A DNA stretch of 15,124 nucleotides from assembly GCA_039029915.1 (NCBI GenBank), contig JBCCFD010000162.1:1-15124 (forward strand), written 5' to 3'. The position numbers and the translations under genes are program-made. This document shows positions 8,601 to 14,590 of the stretch, piece after piece. The stretch is from QQUD01 sp039029915 (GTDB taxonomy: Bacteria > Chloroflexota > Anaerolineae > Promineifilales > Promineifilaceae). Within the stretch, counting starts at the first letter, position 1. Each line of letters begins with the position of its first letter. A model generated the notes under the pieces. That model worked only from the letters and a program-made list of their open reading frames with translations. It searched no databases and was not told where the DNA came from.

Positions 8601-8629
8601 ATAGTAGCGTTTTCGGGGGCGCTTTGCAA
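8601..8629 (-). promoter_or_regulatory. Putative promoter of the hypothetical-metG operon
   Basis: On the minus strand TTGCAA (8629-8624), a 17-nt spacer, then TACTAT (8606-8601). An A-rich tract directly upstream (minus strand of 8631-8641) could act as an UP element. Transcription would start near 8594, giving a leader of about 27 nt that contains the GGAGAGAG ribosome-binding region. Confidence 0.5.
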
Positions 8630-8674
8630 GTTTTTTTTAAATTATTTTTCACTCTTTATCATTAAAGGGCGGGA

Positions 8675-10000
8675 TTATGGCTCACTTCTCTGAAATTGGC
8701 TATTTTTCCAAACCATTGTGACGCGTCCAGGGGTTTCACAACCCTCGCGAACAAGTGCCAAACGGCCGTTTTCTTCACTCTCTCTAAGCACCCAACTGCC
8801 TGTGCAGCTTTCGGGAATCAGTTCAACTTTAGGCTGAGCGTCATGATGCGTCAATAAGTAATACTGCCCCGTATCGGGAGAATGCAGCAGCGCATCTGCG
8901 TTTCCATCGTGCGTTAAATCTACTATTTGCAGAAGCTCAATGGCTGAAACGGCCGTTTCTCTTGTTGAGAGCAGCTTATAAATTTCAGGCTGATAGCTGC
9001 CCTGCTCATCCACAGAAAAGTAAAGCAAGGCAGACGCATCACTAAATTGCTGGGGTTGGCTTAGGGTCAGAATGAGATCGGAACGGCCGTTGCCAGACAG
9101 ATCAGCCCAGGCCCACTCACCTCGTCGTGGTGATGGCTCGTTGATCCATCGACTTTGCCACTGCATCAAGGTGGACTCTCCCTGTCGATTAAGCTGAGCT
9201 GTGAACGTCTCAAGCTCCCCTTTTTGCAAAAGAGATATCGGCTTCGGCACGGATGCAATCGCGATCGTTTGACCTAAATCTGCATTGGGGGTTTCAGGGT
9301 GCCGTATCACCAAACGGGATGCATCAGCGACCGCGGCTTGGTTACAGCTAAATTGGAGCGCCACGCCTTGATTTGCACTTTGAACGCCAATCGTAGCGGA
9401 ACGGCCGTTAGGTGAGTTCGAAGTCGTCACATCCTCATACAAAAAGAGAATATCATTGTTATTTTCAAATAGCTGAACTTGAAATGTAAGGTTGTCATCT
9501 AATTCTCCCCCAAATCTGGGAACGCTATCCCATTCAACAACAAAAATCCGCTCAGGGGCTTCCCCGACCGTTGCAATATCAATCGAACCGGCCAAGCGAC
9601 TGTCTAAATCATCCCAGTATGGTGCGATCAGGTCACCCATTGCGGGTAAAGACCCATTTTCCATACATTCGTTGAAGTAAGTTGGGTTTGCCGCTCCGAA
9701 TTGCAGGGTGCCGTTTGTCGAAACGGTGACTTCGCTATACGGCGTGCCATAAAAAGTAAAGGCAAAGGGAAGATTTAGCGTACGAACGCCTTCGTCTTCA
9801 TAAAGCTGAATATCTTCAAAGGCATCAATATAGGAAAATCCGGTGCCGCTTTCACAGGTGTAGCCATATAAATCCGGTCCGGGGCAAAGGGTGACAGCTG
9901 GGCCAAATTCAGCGTTTGTATCACGTCTAAAAAAGAATAGGAAAATTAAAACGGCCGTTAAACCCAACCCAAGCAGTATAAGCAGTCGACGAATTCGCAT
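8675..10000 (-). CDS. Membrane-anchored extracellular protein, nidogen-like domain plus FG-GAP-like repeats
   Basis: This 441-residue protein opens with RIRR and a hydrophobic stretch (about 5-25, LLILLGLGLTAVLIFLFFF) followed by RR, so it is a signal anchor or an uncleaved signal peptide. Residues about 30-235 form a beta-rich module: LPFAFTFYGTPYSEVTVSTNG, APYWDDL, IFVVEWDSVPRF, TFQVQLFENNNDILFLYEDV and ATIGVQ. This is the pattern of nidogen-like extracellular domains, and its cysteines (CPG, CES, NEC, FSC) could form disulfides. Residues about 290-400 hold FG-GAP/VCBS-like calcium loops (ADLSGNGRSDLIL, VDLTHDGNADALL). A role in surface adhesion or ligand binding is likely; no catalytic motif was seen. 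No Shine-Dalgarno site precedes the ATG. Six copies of the ACGGCCGT palindrome sit in or at this gene, often encoding NGR or TAV. Confidence 0.85.
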   Translation of the reverse strand: MRIRRLLILLGLGLTAVLIFLFFFRRDTNAEFGPAVTLCPGPDLYGYTCESGTGFSYIDAFEDIQLYEDEGVRTLNLPFAFTFYGTPYSEVTVSTNGTLQFGAANPTYFNECMENGSLPAMGDLIAPYWDDLDSRLAGSIDIATVGEAPERIFVVEWDSVPRFGGELDDNLTFQVQLFENNNDILFLYEDVTTSNSPNGRSATIGVQSANQGVALQFSCNQAAVADASRLVIRHPETPNADLGQTIAIASVPKPISLLQKGELETFTAQLNRQGESTLMQWQSRWINEPSPRRGEWAWADLSGNGRSDLILTLSQPQQFSDASALLYFSVDEQGSYQPEIYKLLSTRETAVSAIELLQIVDLTHDGNADALLHSPDTGQYYLLTHHDAQPKVELIPESCTGSWVLRESEENGRLALVREGCETPGRVTMVWKNSQFQRSEP

Positions 10001-10006
10001 GGGCTG

Positions 10007-10035
10007 AGTTTAACCGAAAAATGGTAAATTGTGAA
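10007..10035 (-). promoter_or_regulatory. Putative promoter of the nidogen/FG-GAP gene (leaderless type)
   Basis: On the minus strand TTCACA (10035-10030; 5 of 6 consensus), a 17-nt spacer, then TAAACT (10012-10007). The -10 box ends 6 nt before the ATG at 10000, consistent with a leaderless transcript. The element fills the 47-bp gap after tilS. Confidence 0.45.
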
Positions 10036-10047
10036 TCATTACGCTTT

Positions 10048-11445
10048 TTATTTTCGAAATTGTAAATGGACAGCCCGATGGGCTTCGTCAGTCAGTAGAT
10101 GAGACTCAGTGCGAATAACGCCAGGCACCCAGACTACTTCATCATCAATCGTTAACACGGGCCACGAGTCGCGCAATGATTGAGGAATATGCTGCTCTGA
10201 CATGACCTTTTTCAGCTTGCGGGAACGGCCGTTCATGCCCAGCGGCTTAACGCGCTCTCCAGGCTGACGCGTTCGTAATATCAAGGGGTATTTCTGAACG
10301 GGTAAGTACGCTTCCCAACCCAAATCTTTCACAAATAAAGGCTTACTATCAGGGATTATGATGATTTGTGCCTCTATTTGCCATCCATTCGCCAACTGCG
10401 TGATGCCGGGCATCTCCAACGTTAAAAGCTCCGATTCACCCAATTGAGGCAAGTCGTATGTTAATTCAACATTTGGCAGTGAAAAGAGGTGAGTTTTAGC
10501 TTGCACAGTCACCGTCACGCCAGATGGCAAATGAAAAGTTTGTCCAAAACGGCCGTTTTCCAAGCCCAGTCGCGCCGCCTCAATCGACCGAAAGCCAATC
10601 TCTGTAAAATCAGGTTTGAGGGTAGAAACGGCCGTTCTCAACAGCCGTCGCTGCATAGCAACAGGTAGGGTTTGCCAAGCATCACGATTCAACGTTAGCC
10701 AGCCAGCTTCGACATCAACCAATAAAGCTTCCCATTGCGCTTGTGCTATCTGCGTTAAGAGATCATCCTCCGCCCGAATCATGTCAGACAGCTGGAGCAG
10801 GTTCGTATCTAGCCGTTCAGTGTAACCTTTCAAAATAGGGATTAGCTCATGCCTTAATCGATTCCGCTGAAATTTAGGATCAGCATTGGTTTCATCCTGT
10901 CGAGGAATGAGATGATTCATTTGGCAATAGGTTTCAATGTCTTCGCGGGAAGTATTGAGCAACGGCCGTATCAGGGTAAATTGCTCATCCCCCATCAGTG
11001 GATAAGCAAATGACATACCGCGCAAACCAGCCACCCCACTGCCCCGTAAAAGATGCTGCAGAATTGTCTCTACTTGGTCATCTTGGTTATGCCCCACCGC
11101 CATGTAGGACGCTCCTTCACAGCGGGCCACGTCCTTAAGAAATTGGTATCGAGCTTCCCGCCCAGCAGCTTCCAAGCCCGTTTTCTTTTTGGCTGATTTT
11201 AAACGTTGACCGTGATAGGGAATGCGCCAAGAAACGGCCGTTTGCCTTACAAATTCGGCATCTTCTCGTGAAGATTCACGCCAGCCGTGATCCAAGTGGG
11301 CAACGACCAATCGTTCAGCACCGATTAGCTCTTTTAAGAGATGCAGCAGCGCCAAAGAGTCTGCTCCCCCAGAAACACCAACTATCATTTTGGGGATTGC
11401 AAAAAGGAAACGGCCGTGTTCTTTTTCTATCGCCTTGAGCACCAT
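10048..11445 (-). CDS. tilS: tRNA(Ile)-lysidine synthetase
   Basis: This 465-residue cytoplasmic enzyme uses ATP and lysine to convert C34 of tRNA-Ile(CAU) to lysidine, changing both its identity and its codon reading. The N-terminal PP-loop ATPase has the signature SGGADS (25-30), followed by AHLDHGW and GHNQDDQVETILQHLLRG, all hallmarks of TilS. A middle helical substrate domain follows. The C-terminal TilS domain is recognisable by RQPGERVKPLGMNGRSRKLKK and ends in RAVHLQFRK. The length matches full-size bacterial TilS. The first 19 residues before MIVGVSGG are typical of the family, so the ATG at 11445 is kept, though no Shine-Dalgarno site is seen. It lies downstream of a tRNA-Leu gene and its terminator on the same strand. 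Six or so ACGGCCGT palindromes fall within it. Confidence 0.96.
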   Translation of the reverse strand: MVLKAIEKEHGRFLFAIPKMIVGVSGGADSLALLHLLKELIGAERLVVAHLDHGWRESSREDAEFVRQTAVSWRIPYHGQRLKSAKKKTGLEAAGREARYQFLKDVARCEGASYMAVGHNQDDQVETILQHLLRGSGVAGLRGMSFAYPLMGDEQFTLIRPLLNTSREDIETYCQMNHLIPRQDETNADPKFQRNRLRHELIPILKGYTERLDTNLLQLSDMIRAEDDLLTQIAQAQWEALLVDVEAGWLTLNRDAWQTLPVAMQRRLLRTAVSTLKPDFTEIGFRSIEAARLGLENGRFGQTFHLPSGVTVTVQAKTHLFSLPNVELTYDLPQLGESELLTLEMPGITQLANGWQIEAQIIIIPDSKPLFVKDLGWEAYLPVQKYPLILRTRQPGERVKPLGMNGRSRKLKKVMSEQHIPQSLRDSWPVLTIDDEVVWVPGVIRTESHLLTDEAHRAVHLQFRK

Positions 11446-11483
11446 AAGGTATAGTCGAGACGTAGCGCGCTACATCCAGAAAT

Positions 11484-11511
11484 AAAAAAAGCCTATTCAA
11501 AAAATAGGCTT
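11484..11511 (-). terminator. Intrinsic terminator after tRNA-Leu
   Basis: Read on the minus strand, a 9-bp perfect stem AAGCCTATT / AATAGGCTT with a 5-nt loop is followed by a run of T (the A-run at 11484-11490 on the plus strand). It lies 13 bp downstream of the tRNA-Leu 3' end and before tilS, so tilS needs its own start or depends on read-through. Confidence 0.85.
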
Positions 11512-11523
11512 ATTCATCAAAAA

Positions 11524-11606
11524 TAGGGCGGGTGAGATTCGAACTCACACGGACCGAAGTCCGGCGGATTTTAAGTCCGCTGCGTCTACCATTTCGCCAC
11601 CGCCCC
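11524..11606 (-). tRNA. tRNA-Leu(TAA)
   Basis: The minus strand folds as an 83-nt class II tRNA. The acceptor stem GGGGCGG pairs with CCGCCCT (one G-T pair), with discriminator A. The anticodon stem is GCGGA/TCCGC around the loop CTTAAAA, anticodon TAA reading UUA. There is a long variable arm with a ACTTCGGT-type loop, and the T-arm is GTGAG-TTCGAAT-CTCAC. The long variable arm and discriminator A are leucine features. No CCA is encoded, so it must be added after transcription. Confidence 0.96.
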
Positions 11607-11628
11607 TAACTTTTGACGACAGACGAAT

Positions 11629-11637
11629 ATTGTATCA
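11629..11637 (-). promoter_or_regulatory. Extended -10 promoter of tRNA-Leu
   Basis: The minus strand reads TGATACAAT: a TACAAT -10 box (5 of 6 consensus) with the TGn extension. No good -35 box lies 17 nt upstream, as is common for extended -10 promoters. The start would fall near 11622, about 16 nt before the mature tRNA 5' end. Confidence 0.4.
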
Positions 11638-11653
11638 CAACGAAAAAAAATAT

Positions 11654-13108
11654 CTACTGTTTTGTGCGGGCCGTAAATTCCCATGAATACTCTTCGCCGT
11701 TGACTGCTACTTCAACCCGATAGGTGGCCCCACCGACCAGGGGGAGGCGCGGCGTAATGACAATGGCGTCCCGCGTATCAAGGATTGTTCGGCCTGTTTG
11801 CTGCGTATATTGGTCTGGATTTTCGTAGGTGGTTTCCGTAAATACACACGATTCAATTAAACGGCCGTTTTCAAAGACGCGATGTGACGTCACGTTTGGC
11901 GTGACATCCCCGTGACCCATCATCATCATGATCGCTGGGCCGGTTGGCTCGGTATAGCTTGTACAGCCCGGTGCCGTCAACGGATCAGGATACTCGGGCA
12001 AACTTCGTCGTACAACAAATGTTTCGGTGCCATCTGCGGGGAAGAAAAGAGGGTATTCAATTTCGGGCGGTACCTCAAGGCTGTCTACCTCATTGGTACG
12101 CACATCCAAAACGGCCGCGTAGTGATAAAACCCAGTTTCTTGACGAAACTCACCAAACCCAACTTCCGATACAGCAGGATCTAAAATCCCAACCAGATGG
12201 AATGGGGCTGAAATCCAAAAGTTAATAGCATGTTCCATTTGGCTTTGGGTCCATGTAGATGAAAAAATAAGGCCATTGATACCCGAATCGTTGCCATTGG
12301 CGGTAAACAGAGGATTGTTTGGATTTTGGCTGTGCGCGCAGCACACGTCATTTAATACCATAAATCGAGCATGATTAAAAGAACCCTGCGTGAACGCAGC
12401 TGACTCCATCACTGGCGGCAAATGCTCAGTTTCTCTAAACTGGTTAAGGTAAGCTAGCCAGTCCGGTTGGTCTGGCGGAATCTCTACGTCACGATTGCCA
12501 TCTCGCACAAAAAATTCAAGGTCATCATACGCCAAGCCAGCCCGTAGTTGAGGCTCATTCAACAGAGCATCGCTGGTAGCAAAGTTAGATTCTAAATCGA
12601 GTGAAGGAGGTTGGCCTGAAACCTCGGCCGGTAATGTTTCAGTTGTTATAGGTGTTGTTATGCCCACGGTCGAAAATGCTGCAGTGGCAGCTTGGGCTTG
12701 ATTTGTGACCGCCGAACCGCCCCCTTGTACACAGAAATCAATATTGGTAGCGATAGGATCGCTTGCATCAATAGTTACCTTGACTGGATTTGCAGATGTA
12801 ATCTGCCAGCTTGATGAAGGCGCCACCGCTTGGACTGTCCAAGTGCCTAAACCTGACCCCACTAAACCATAGGTGCCGTTTGTACCTGTAACCAAACTGA
12901 TCGTAATTGAGCCATCGGATGAGCTGAAATCAATACCAAATCCAGCGACGGCGGTGTCGCCGCTTCCGCAGATGCCGTTTCCATCTAAATCTTGATAGAA
13001 CGTACCGCGAATAGACCCTCTATCTTCAAGTGCCGCATTGACGAATGAAGTAGATACAAATATAAAAATGGCAATAAAAATCAGGCTGGCGCGTAATGGT
13101 TTTTTCAC
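11654..13108 (-). CDS. Secreted SdrD-B-like / CAP (SCP-PR1) domain protein
   Basis: This 484-residue exported protein starts with a Sec signal peptide (KKPLR, hydrophobic core, VNA cleavage site about residue 25). Residues about 31-128 are a Cna-B/SdrD-B-like stalk domain (GSIRGTFYQDLDGNGICGSGD opens the usual Ca-binding-like loop). After a Thr/Ser-rich linker, residues about 205-340 form a CAP domain: LAYLNQFRETEHLPPV, NHARFMVLNDVCCAHS, QMEHAINFWISAPFHLVGILDP, and VGFG. The paired His/Glu residues typical of the CAP cavity appear present. The remainder (about 350-484) is an Ig-like beta domain (RLPLVGGATYRVEVAVNG). There is no cell-wall sorting signal or C-terminal membrane helix. The start is GTG, chosen because GGGAGG at 13115-13120 lies 6 nt upstream. 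Bacterial CAP functions are mostly unproven, so no reaction is assigned. Confidence 0.9.
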   Translation of the reverse strand: MKKPLRASLIFIAIFIFVSTSFVNAALEDRGSIRGTFYQDLDGNGICGSGDTAVAGFGIDFSSSDGSITISLVTGTNGTYGLVGSGLGTWTVQAVAPSSSWQITSANPVKVTIDASDPIATNIDFCVQGGGSAVTNQAQAATAAFSTVGITTPITTETLPAEVSGQPPSLDLESNFATSDALLNEPQLRAGLAYDDLEFFVRDGNRDVEIPPDQPDWLAYLNQFRETEHLPPVMESAAFTQGSFNHARFMVLNDVCCAHSQNPNNPLFTANGNDSGINGLIFSSTWTQSQMEHAINFWISAPFHLVGILDPAVSEVGFGEFRQETGFYHYAAVLDVRTNEVDSLEVPPEIEYPLFFPADGTETFVVRRSLPEYPDPLTAPGCTSYTEPTGPAIMMMMGHGDVTPNVTSHRVFENGRLIESCVFTETTYENPDQYTQQTGRTILDTRDAIVITPRLPLVGGATYRVEVAVNGEEYSWEFTARTKQ

Positions 13109-13202
13109 GTCAAACCTCCCTTAGCACAATATCAATTGTCTGGTTATTGAAAAAATGTTGTGGACGATTAGGTCAAATGTCACTGCAAACCCTAAAAACT
13201 TT

Positions 13203-13253
13203 TAAACTGCAATCTGTCCGAATAATATTTTCACAGTGGCGCATTGCAGTTTA
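13203..13253. repeat. Perfect 11-bp inverted repeat in the leader of the CAP-protein gene
   Basis: TAAACTGCAAT (13203-13213) and ATTGCAGTTTA (13243-13253) are exact reverse complements separated by 29 nt. They fall in the roughly 150-nt leader predicted for the minus-strand CAP gene and could be an RNA hairpin or a pair of protein half-sites. No transposase or other mobile-element trace accompanies them. Confidence 0.6.
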
Positions 13254-13268
13254 CCTTACATAATCCAA

Positions 13269-13277
13269 AGTATATCA
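13269..13277 (-). promoter_or_regulatory. Extended -10 promoter candidate for the CAP-protein gene
   Basis: The minus strand reads TGATATACT: TATACT with a TGn extension. A TTGACA lies further upstream (13305-13300), but 25 nt away, too far to be its -35 box. The start would fall near 13262, giving a leader of about 150 nt. Confidence 0.35.
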
Positions 13278-13291
13278 CACCCAATAGTAGA

Positions 13292-13313
13292 TGACATAAT
13301 GTCAACATGTGAC
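13292..13313. promoter_or_regulatory. Two adjoining palindromes, candidate operator
   Basis: TGACATAATGTCA (13292-13304) is a 6+1+6 palindrome, and GTCA-N5-TGAC (13301-13313) overlaps its right end. The pair lies just upstream of the CAP-gene extended -10 and about 65 bp upstream of the -35 box of the B12 operon, so a bound regulator could affect either side. No regulator gene is in view. Confidence 0.3.
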
Positions 13314-13377
13314 TTTTTAGCTATCCCCTTCTATTTTGCATAGGAAAAAGAGTTGAAAGGTGAAGAAGTAGTAAAAG

Positions 13378-13406
13378 TTGACACATCAAGCACGTGCCTG
13401 TACGAT
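13378..13406 (+). promoter_or_regulatory. Sigma70-type promoter of the cobalamin operon
   Basis: A perfect -35 TTGACA (13378-13383), a 17-nt spacer, and TACGAT (13401-13406; 4 of 6). The start would fall near 13411-13413, exactly where the 5' hairpin and riboswitch begin. Confidence 0.65.
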
Positions 13407-13410
13407 CCGC

Positions 13411-13435
13411 GGCAAACAAAATAATATTGTTTGCC
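13411..13435 (+). other. 5'-terminal hairpin of the riboswitch transcript
   Basis: GGCAAACAA and TTGTTTGCC form a perfect 9-bp stem with a 7-nt AT-only loop, beginning at the predicted transcription start. Its last base is the first base of riboswitch P1. It may protect the RNA 5' end or set riboswitch folding. Confidence 0.6.
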
Positions 13436-13593
13436 ATTTAAGGTGCACAAATGCCCGGATGCATTGTGCACAATGGGGAAAGCTCGGTGTAAGTCCGGCA
13501 CTGTCCCGCAACGGTAAATGGCAATTGGCAAAACATCGTTTTTTATGCTAAACAAAAAGCCAATTGCAAAAGTCCGACTACCCGCCTTAAATG
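13435..13593 (+). promoter_or_regulatory. Cobalamin (adenosylcobalamin-class) riboswitch
   Basis: The conserved B12-box core is present in order: GGGGAAAGCTCGGTGTAAG, TCCGGCACTGTCCCGCAACG, GTAA, and later AGTCCGACTACCCGCC. P1 is a perfect 9-bp stem, CATTTAAGG (13435-13443) with CCTTAAATG (13585-13593). A perfect 8-bp stem GTGCACAA/TTGTGCAC (13443-13450/13464-13471) follows on the 5' side. The aptamer binds a cobalamin cofactor and represses the downstream genes when it is plentiful. It lies between a promoter and an intrinsic terminator, ahead of genes that include a corrinoid adenosyltransferase, which confirms the assignment. Confidence 0.93.
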
Positions 13594-13605
13594 TCTCGCA
13601 TCTTT

Positions 13606-13635
13606 GTAATTGATCAATAGCTTCTTTTCAATTAC
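13606..13635 (+). other. Hairpin between aptamer and terminator
   Basis: GTAATTGA (13606-13613) pairs exactly with TCAATTAC (13628-13635) around a 14-nt loop. It is AU-rich and lacks a U-tract, so it is not a terminator; it may be part of the expression platform. The remaining leader to 13728 shows no ORF with a ribosome binding site. Confidence 0.4.
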
Positions 13636-13728
13636 CTACCCTTCGTGGAAAAAGGCAGTGAGAATTGCAGAACCAGCACGCAGTTGACTTTCAAAACAAT
13701 GGTGTGTCTGAGTCTTCAACCGATTTTC

Positions 13729-13758
13729 AAAGCCTTATCGCCACGATAAGGCTTTTTT
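13729..13758 (+). terminator. Riboswitch-controlled intrinsic terminator overlapping the first gene's ribosome binding site
   Basis: AAAGCCTTATCG (13729-13740) and its exact complement (13744-13755) form a 12-bp stem with a CCA triloop, ending in six T (13753-13758). The ATG of the methyltransferase is 2 nt beyond the T-run. AAGG at 13748-13751, the only Shine-Dalgarno candidate, is inside the 3' arm. The stem shares GCCTTA with the 3' strand of riboswitch P1 (13584-13589). Confidence 0.9.
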
Positions 13759-13759
13759 G

Positions 13760-14590
13760 ATGATTGAAACAACCTTTCAAACACACGATTTTGCCAAAGC
13801 GTGGCAAAACTGTACGCGTCAAGATCCTCATCATCGAGGTGATTCAGCGGTTGACCTGGCTTTTTGGGCAAAACATGGCCGCCAGTACGATCGAGAAACG
13901 GCCGTTCCAAGCTCTTGCAAATATTCCTTAGCGTTCATCCAGAATTTGATTCAACCAACTGATACCGTGCTTGATATCGGTTGCGGATCGGGTCGCTTCA
14001 CCCTACCGTTGGCAAAAGTCGCTCACAGGATCACGGCCGTTGATCATTCACCCGACATGCTCAACCTATTAGAAAATAAATTGCATTCGCAAAAAATCGA
14101 TACCGTTTCACTCATTAACGAAGCTTGGGAAACGGCCGTTGTTGAGCAGCATGATGTGGTCATTGCGGCATGGTCCCTCTATCGAATGCCCGATCTGTTG
14201 AATGACCTCAAAAAAATGGTCAACACTGCTAAGAAGAGAGTAATCATTGTCTCTTCACCGGGTAGTTCAATGCGTCATGATCCCATTTTGTCTCAAATTT
14301 GGCCGCAATTTGATGAAATGAGCACCCCGCTCCACATTTACTTTTACGGCATTTTGTGGCAAGCCGGGGTGCATGCCCAGATGCACATCGTGGAGGAGCG
14401 CAAGCTTATACACGGAAATTCGGCTTTTGAAATCGCAGCGCAGCTAGCACCTGAGGGTGCTGAAACAAGTGACATCAATACCTGTGCCGGTCTGCTAACG
14501 CCTCACCTCACTGTTAATAAAAGCGGCTTGCAATATGAACAGTTGCTCCCCGTGGCTATGATTCACTGGGAAAGGAAACAAACCGGATGA
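13760..14590 (+). CDS. Class I SAM-dependent methyltransferase, first gene of the B12 operon
   Basis: This protein of 276 residues is a Rossmann-fold methyltransferase. Motif I is VLDIGCGSGRF (about residues 70-80), with the acidic residue after strand 2 in ITAVDHS, then WETAVVEQHDVVIAAWSLY for the motif IV region. The N-terminal extension FAKAWQNCTRQ...FWAKHGRQYD is the style of unassigned methyltransferases found near cobalamin genes. It lacks the CbiT-type loop and is unrelated to the class III tetrapyrrole methylases (CobA/CbiL/CbiF types). The substrate is unknown. ATG at 13760 is preferred, as AAGG lies 8 nt upstream; a TTG at 13757 directly before it would add one residue. It is controlled by the upstream cobalamin riboswitch and overlaps the next gene by ATGA. 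Confidence 0.9.
   Translation: MIETTFQTHDFAKAWQNCTRQDPHHRGDSAVDLAFWAKHGRQYDRETAVPSSCKYSLAFIQNLIQPTDTVLDIGCGSGRFTLPLAKVAHRITAVDHSPDMLNLLENKLHSQKIDTVSLINEAWETAVVEQHDVVIAAWSLYRMPDLLNDLKKMVNTAKKRVIIVSSPGSSMRHDPILSQIWPQFDEMSTPLHIYFYGILWQAGVHAQMHIVEERKLIHGNSAFEIAAQLAPEGAETSDINTCAGLLTPHLTVNKSGLQYEQLLPVAMIHWERKQTG

Noticed and set aside
11462..11473. Palindrome GTAGCGCGCTAC before tilS as an operator
   Set aside because: It is a perfect 12-bp palindrome, but single-copy, without a convincing promoter beside it; too weak to list as a site.
11315..11500. A 61-codon minus-strand open frame at the tilS start
   Set aside because: It overlaps tilS in another frame, runs over the tRNA terminator and has no recognisable domain.
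12112..12117. Further CGGCCG cores, here and at about 6165
   Set aside because: Their flanks break the 8-bp palindrome (ACGGCCGC and ACGGCCGA), so they were not counted as copies, though they may be decayed ones.
13300..13305. Minus-strand TTGACA as the -35 box of the CAP gene
   Set aside because: The nearest good -10 (TATACT) is 25 nt away, outside the workable range; the extended -10 reading was preferred.
13331..13555. A 74-codon minus-strand open frame over the riboswitch
   Set aside because: It is antisense to the aptamer, has no ribosome binding site, and the conserved riboswitch explains the sequence.
13760..14590. Methyltransferase as CbiT or UbiE/MenG
   Set aside because: Motif I fits any class I methyltransferase, but the CbiT loop and the UbiE signature motifs are not seen, so no gene symbol is given.
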